A stretch of 6,002 nucleotides of DNA from Candidatus Woykebacteria bacterium GWB1_45_5 (GTDB lineage Bacteria > Patescibacteriota > Microgenomatia > Woykebacterales > RBG-16-39-9b), in contig MHCO01000006.1 in assembly GCA_001816645.1 (NCBI GenBank), forward strand, positions 1 through 6,002, given 5' to 3'. The first letter of the stretch is position 1. The number at the start of each line of letters is the position of its first letter. The notes beneath the pieces were generated by a model, which worked only from the letters and a program-made list of their open reading frames with translations, searched no databases and was not told the origin of the DNA. Both the position numbers and the translations under genes were made by a program. This document shows, one piece after another, positions 5,326 to 6,002 of the stretch.

Positions 5326-5904
5326 ATGCCTGTATTTAAAGTTCAAAGAGGGTTCACGCTGATCGAGCTTTTGATAGTAATGGCGATAATTGGTATCTTG
5401 TCCACGATAATTCTCGCCAATTACAATAATTTTGGTGCACGACAAGAGGTAAAAAATGCCGCCGCCGAGCTAAAAAGTAACCTGCGCAAATACCAAACCT
5501 TCGCCCTCGCTAGCCAAAAAAACCCCGATCCAAACGCTACCGCGCCCGATACCTGTTACGATTCCACTGATCCCTCAGCCCACCCGTTAGATTATTATCG
5601 AATACAGATCAGCACCACTAGTTACAACGTAAGTTTACGTTGTGATTCTGAAACAACTGAAGTAAATTTGGTTGATGACTTACAGTGGCCAACTAGTGTT
5701 AGTATCGAAGAAGTGGGTGCTGATGGCGTAGTATGTGCAGGTTCCATCGAGATCCGATTTAGATCACTTAGTGATCAACCACTGCTTTCGAACAGCTGTG
5801 GTGCACCTGTAACTAATAATGTCTACATCAGAATATCTAATGTAAGTGGGAGTGCTACCCGGACAGTAACTGTGACAAATGTGGGAGAAATACGTGAAAA
5901 TTAA
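5326..5904 (+). CDS. GspH/FimT-like minor pilin
   Basis: From the ATG at 5326 this is 192 aa, with a 9-residue leader (MPVFKVQRG) before FTLIELLIVMAIIGIL; cleavage is expected after Gly9, and Glu14 is mature Glu5. After the helix, the segment NAAAELKSNLRKYQTFALAS resembles the GspH/FimT pattern, in which this region leads into a beta-rich domain; the rest here is Ser/Thr/Val-rich and beta-like. GspH and FimT types act as minor pilins near the pilus tip, and some FimT proteins bind DNA. Four Cys are present (77, 106, 137, 158). The frame also opens at a TTG at 5290, which would add 12 residues to the leader, but the GGAG at 5286-5289 touches that TTG, too close to serve it; the ATG gives a normal leader. 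The last 11 nt overlap the next gene. Confidence 0.82.
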   Translation: MPVFKVQRGFTLIELLIVMAIIGILSTIILANYNNFGARQEVKNAAAELKSNLRKYQTFALASQKNPDPNATAPDTCYDSTDPSAHPLDYYRIQISTTSYNVSLRCDSETTEVNLVDDLQWPTSVSIEEVGADGVVCAGSIEIRFRSLSDQPLLSNSCGAPVTNNVYIRISNVSGSATRTVTVTNVGEIREN

Positions 5905-6002
5905 AAAATTTACACAAAATGGACAAACTTTATTAGAAGTTGTAGTAACGATTGGGGTGGCGATGGTAATTATAGGTTCATTGATTGCCTTGATGAACGC
6001 CA
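5894..6002 (+). CDS. Pilin-like protein with class III signal peptide, N-terminus only (3' partial)
   Basis: Starting at a GTG that overlaps the end of the preceding gene by 11 nt, 36 codons are visible before the window ends. The leader MKIKKFTQNG is followed by QTLLEVVVTIGVAMVIIG, so PilD should cut after Gly10, leaving Gln at position 1 and Glu15 as mature Glu5. GGGAG at 5883-5887 lies 6 nt before the GTG and supports this start. Gln at +1 instead of Phe, and a sparse hydrophobic helix, are more typical of minor pilins (GspI/PilV-like) than of major pilins, but the globular domain is out of view, so the type is open. The overlap indicates cotranslation with the GspH-like gene. Confidence 0.85.
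   Translation, partial: MKIKKFTQNGQTLLEVVVTIGVAMVIIGSLIALMNA

Noticed and set aside
5290..5326. Possible promoter before the GspH-like gene (TATATT at 5319-5324)
   Set aside because: No -35 box at suitable spacing, and the box would touch the start codon; the operon layout explains expression better.
5762..5776. Perfect palindrome GATCACT-T-AGTGATC
   Set aside because: It lies inside the coding sequence of the GspH-like gene. A 7-nt-arm palindrome is expected by chance in 6 kb, and there is no second copy.
1..6002. CRISPR arrays, tRNA or rRNA genes, insertion sequences, integrase or attachment sites
   Set aside because: None was seen: no regular spacer array, no transposase or integrase motifs, and no RNA gene signatures. 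The window is almost fully occupied by pilus genes.

Overview
This window is one stretch of a bacterial type IV pilus (T4P) assembly locus. Every supported gene lies on the + strand and nearly all of the sequence is coding. From left to right it holds the C-terminal end of a PilB assembly ATPase (cut by the left edge), a complete PilT retraction ATPase, a complete PilC platform protein, a complete PilD prepilin peptidase, four complete genes for pilin or pilin-like proteins, and the first 36 codons of a fifth (cut by the right edge).

The genes make one working set. PilB and PilT power extension and retraction on the cytoplasmic face. PilC is the inner-membrane platform. PilD cuts and methylates prepilins. 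The five downstream proteins are its likely substrates: two very similar small pilins (3636-4097 and 4175-4636), an unusual pilin-like protein without the usual Glu5 (4638-5267), a GspH/FimT-like minor pilin (5326-5904) and a further class III signal peptide protein starting at 5894. No promoter could be supported. The spacing is tight: there is a 1-nt gap at pilT/pilC, an 11-nt overlap at 5894-5904, and the longest gap between genes is 77 nt. This fits one long transcript, possibly tuned internally by hairpins at 2702-2767 and 4101-4123.

Organism: a bacterium using the standard genetic code (TGA acts as stop). The compact pilB-pilT-pilC-pilD-pilins order, the pilin style (hydrophobic helix ending in AINP, then an Arg-rich stretch) and the short repeat tracts between genes recall Candidate Phyla Radiation (Patescibacteria) genomes. 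This is an inference from general familiarity; similar gene orders occur in other phyla, and no marker gene is present.

The pathway is well known. The unusual parts are: (1) pilC has no ATG/GTG/TTG start that keeps its conserved N-terminus, and the best-placed start is an ACG; (2) a 13-nt repeat occurs in two intergenic gaps, five copies in all, and forms a long hairpin ending at the pilD start codon; (3) 9-nt degenerate tandem repeats sit in frame inside both pilD and the unusual pilin gene; (4) that pilin-like protein has Thr where Glu5 is expected; (5) a 21-codon ORF bridges the pilD stop and the first pilin start. I see no convincing evidence of a wholly new system.
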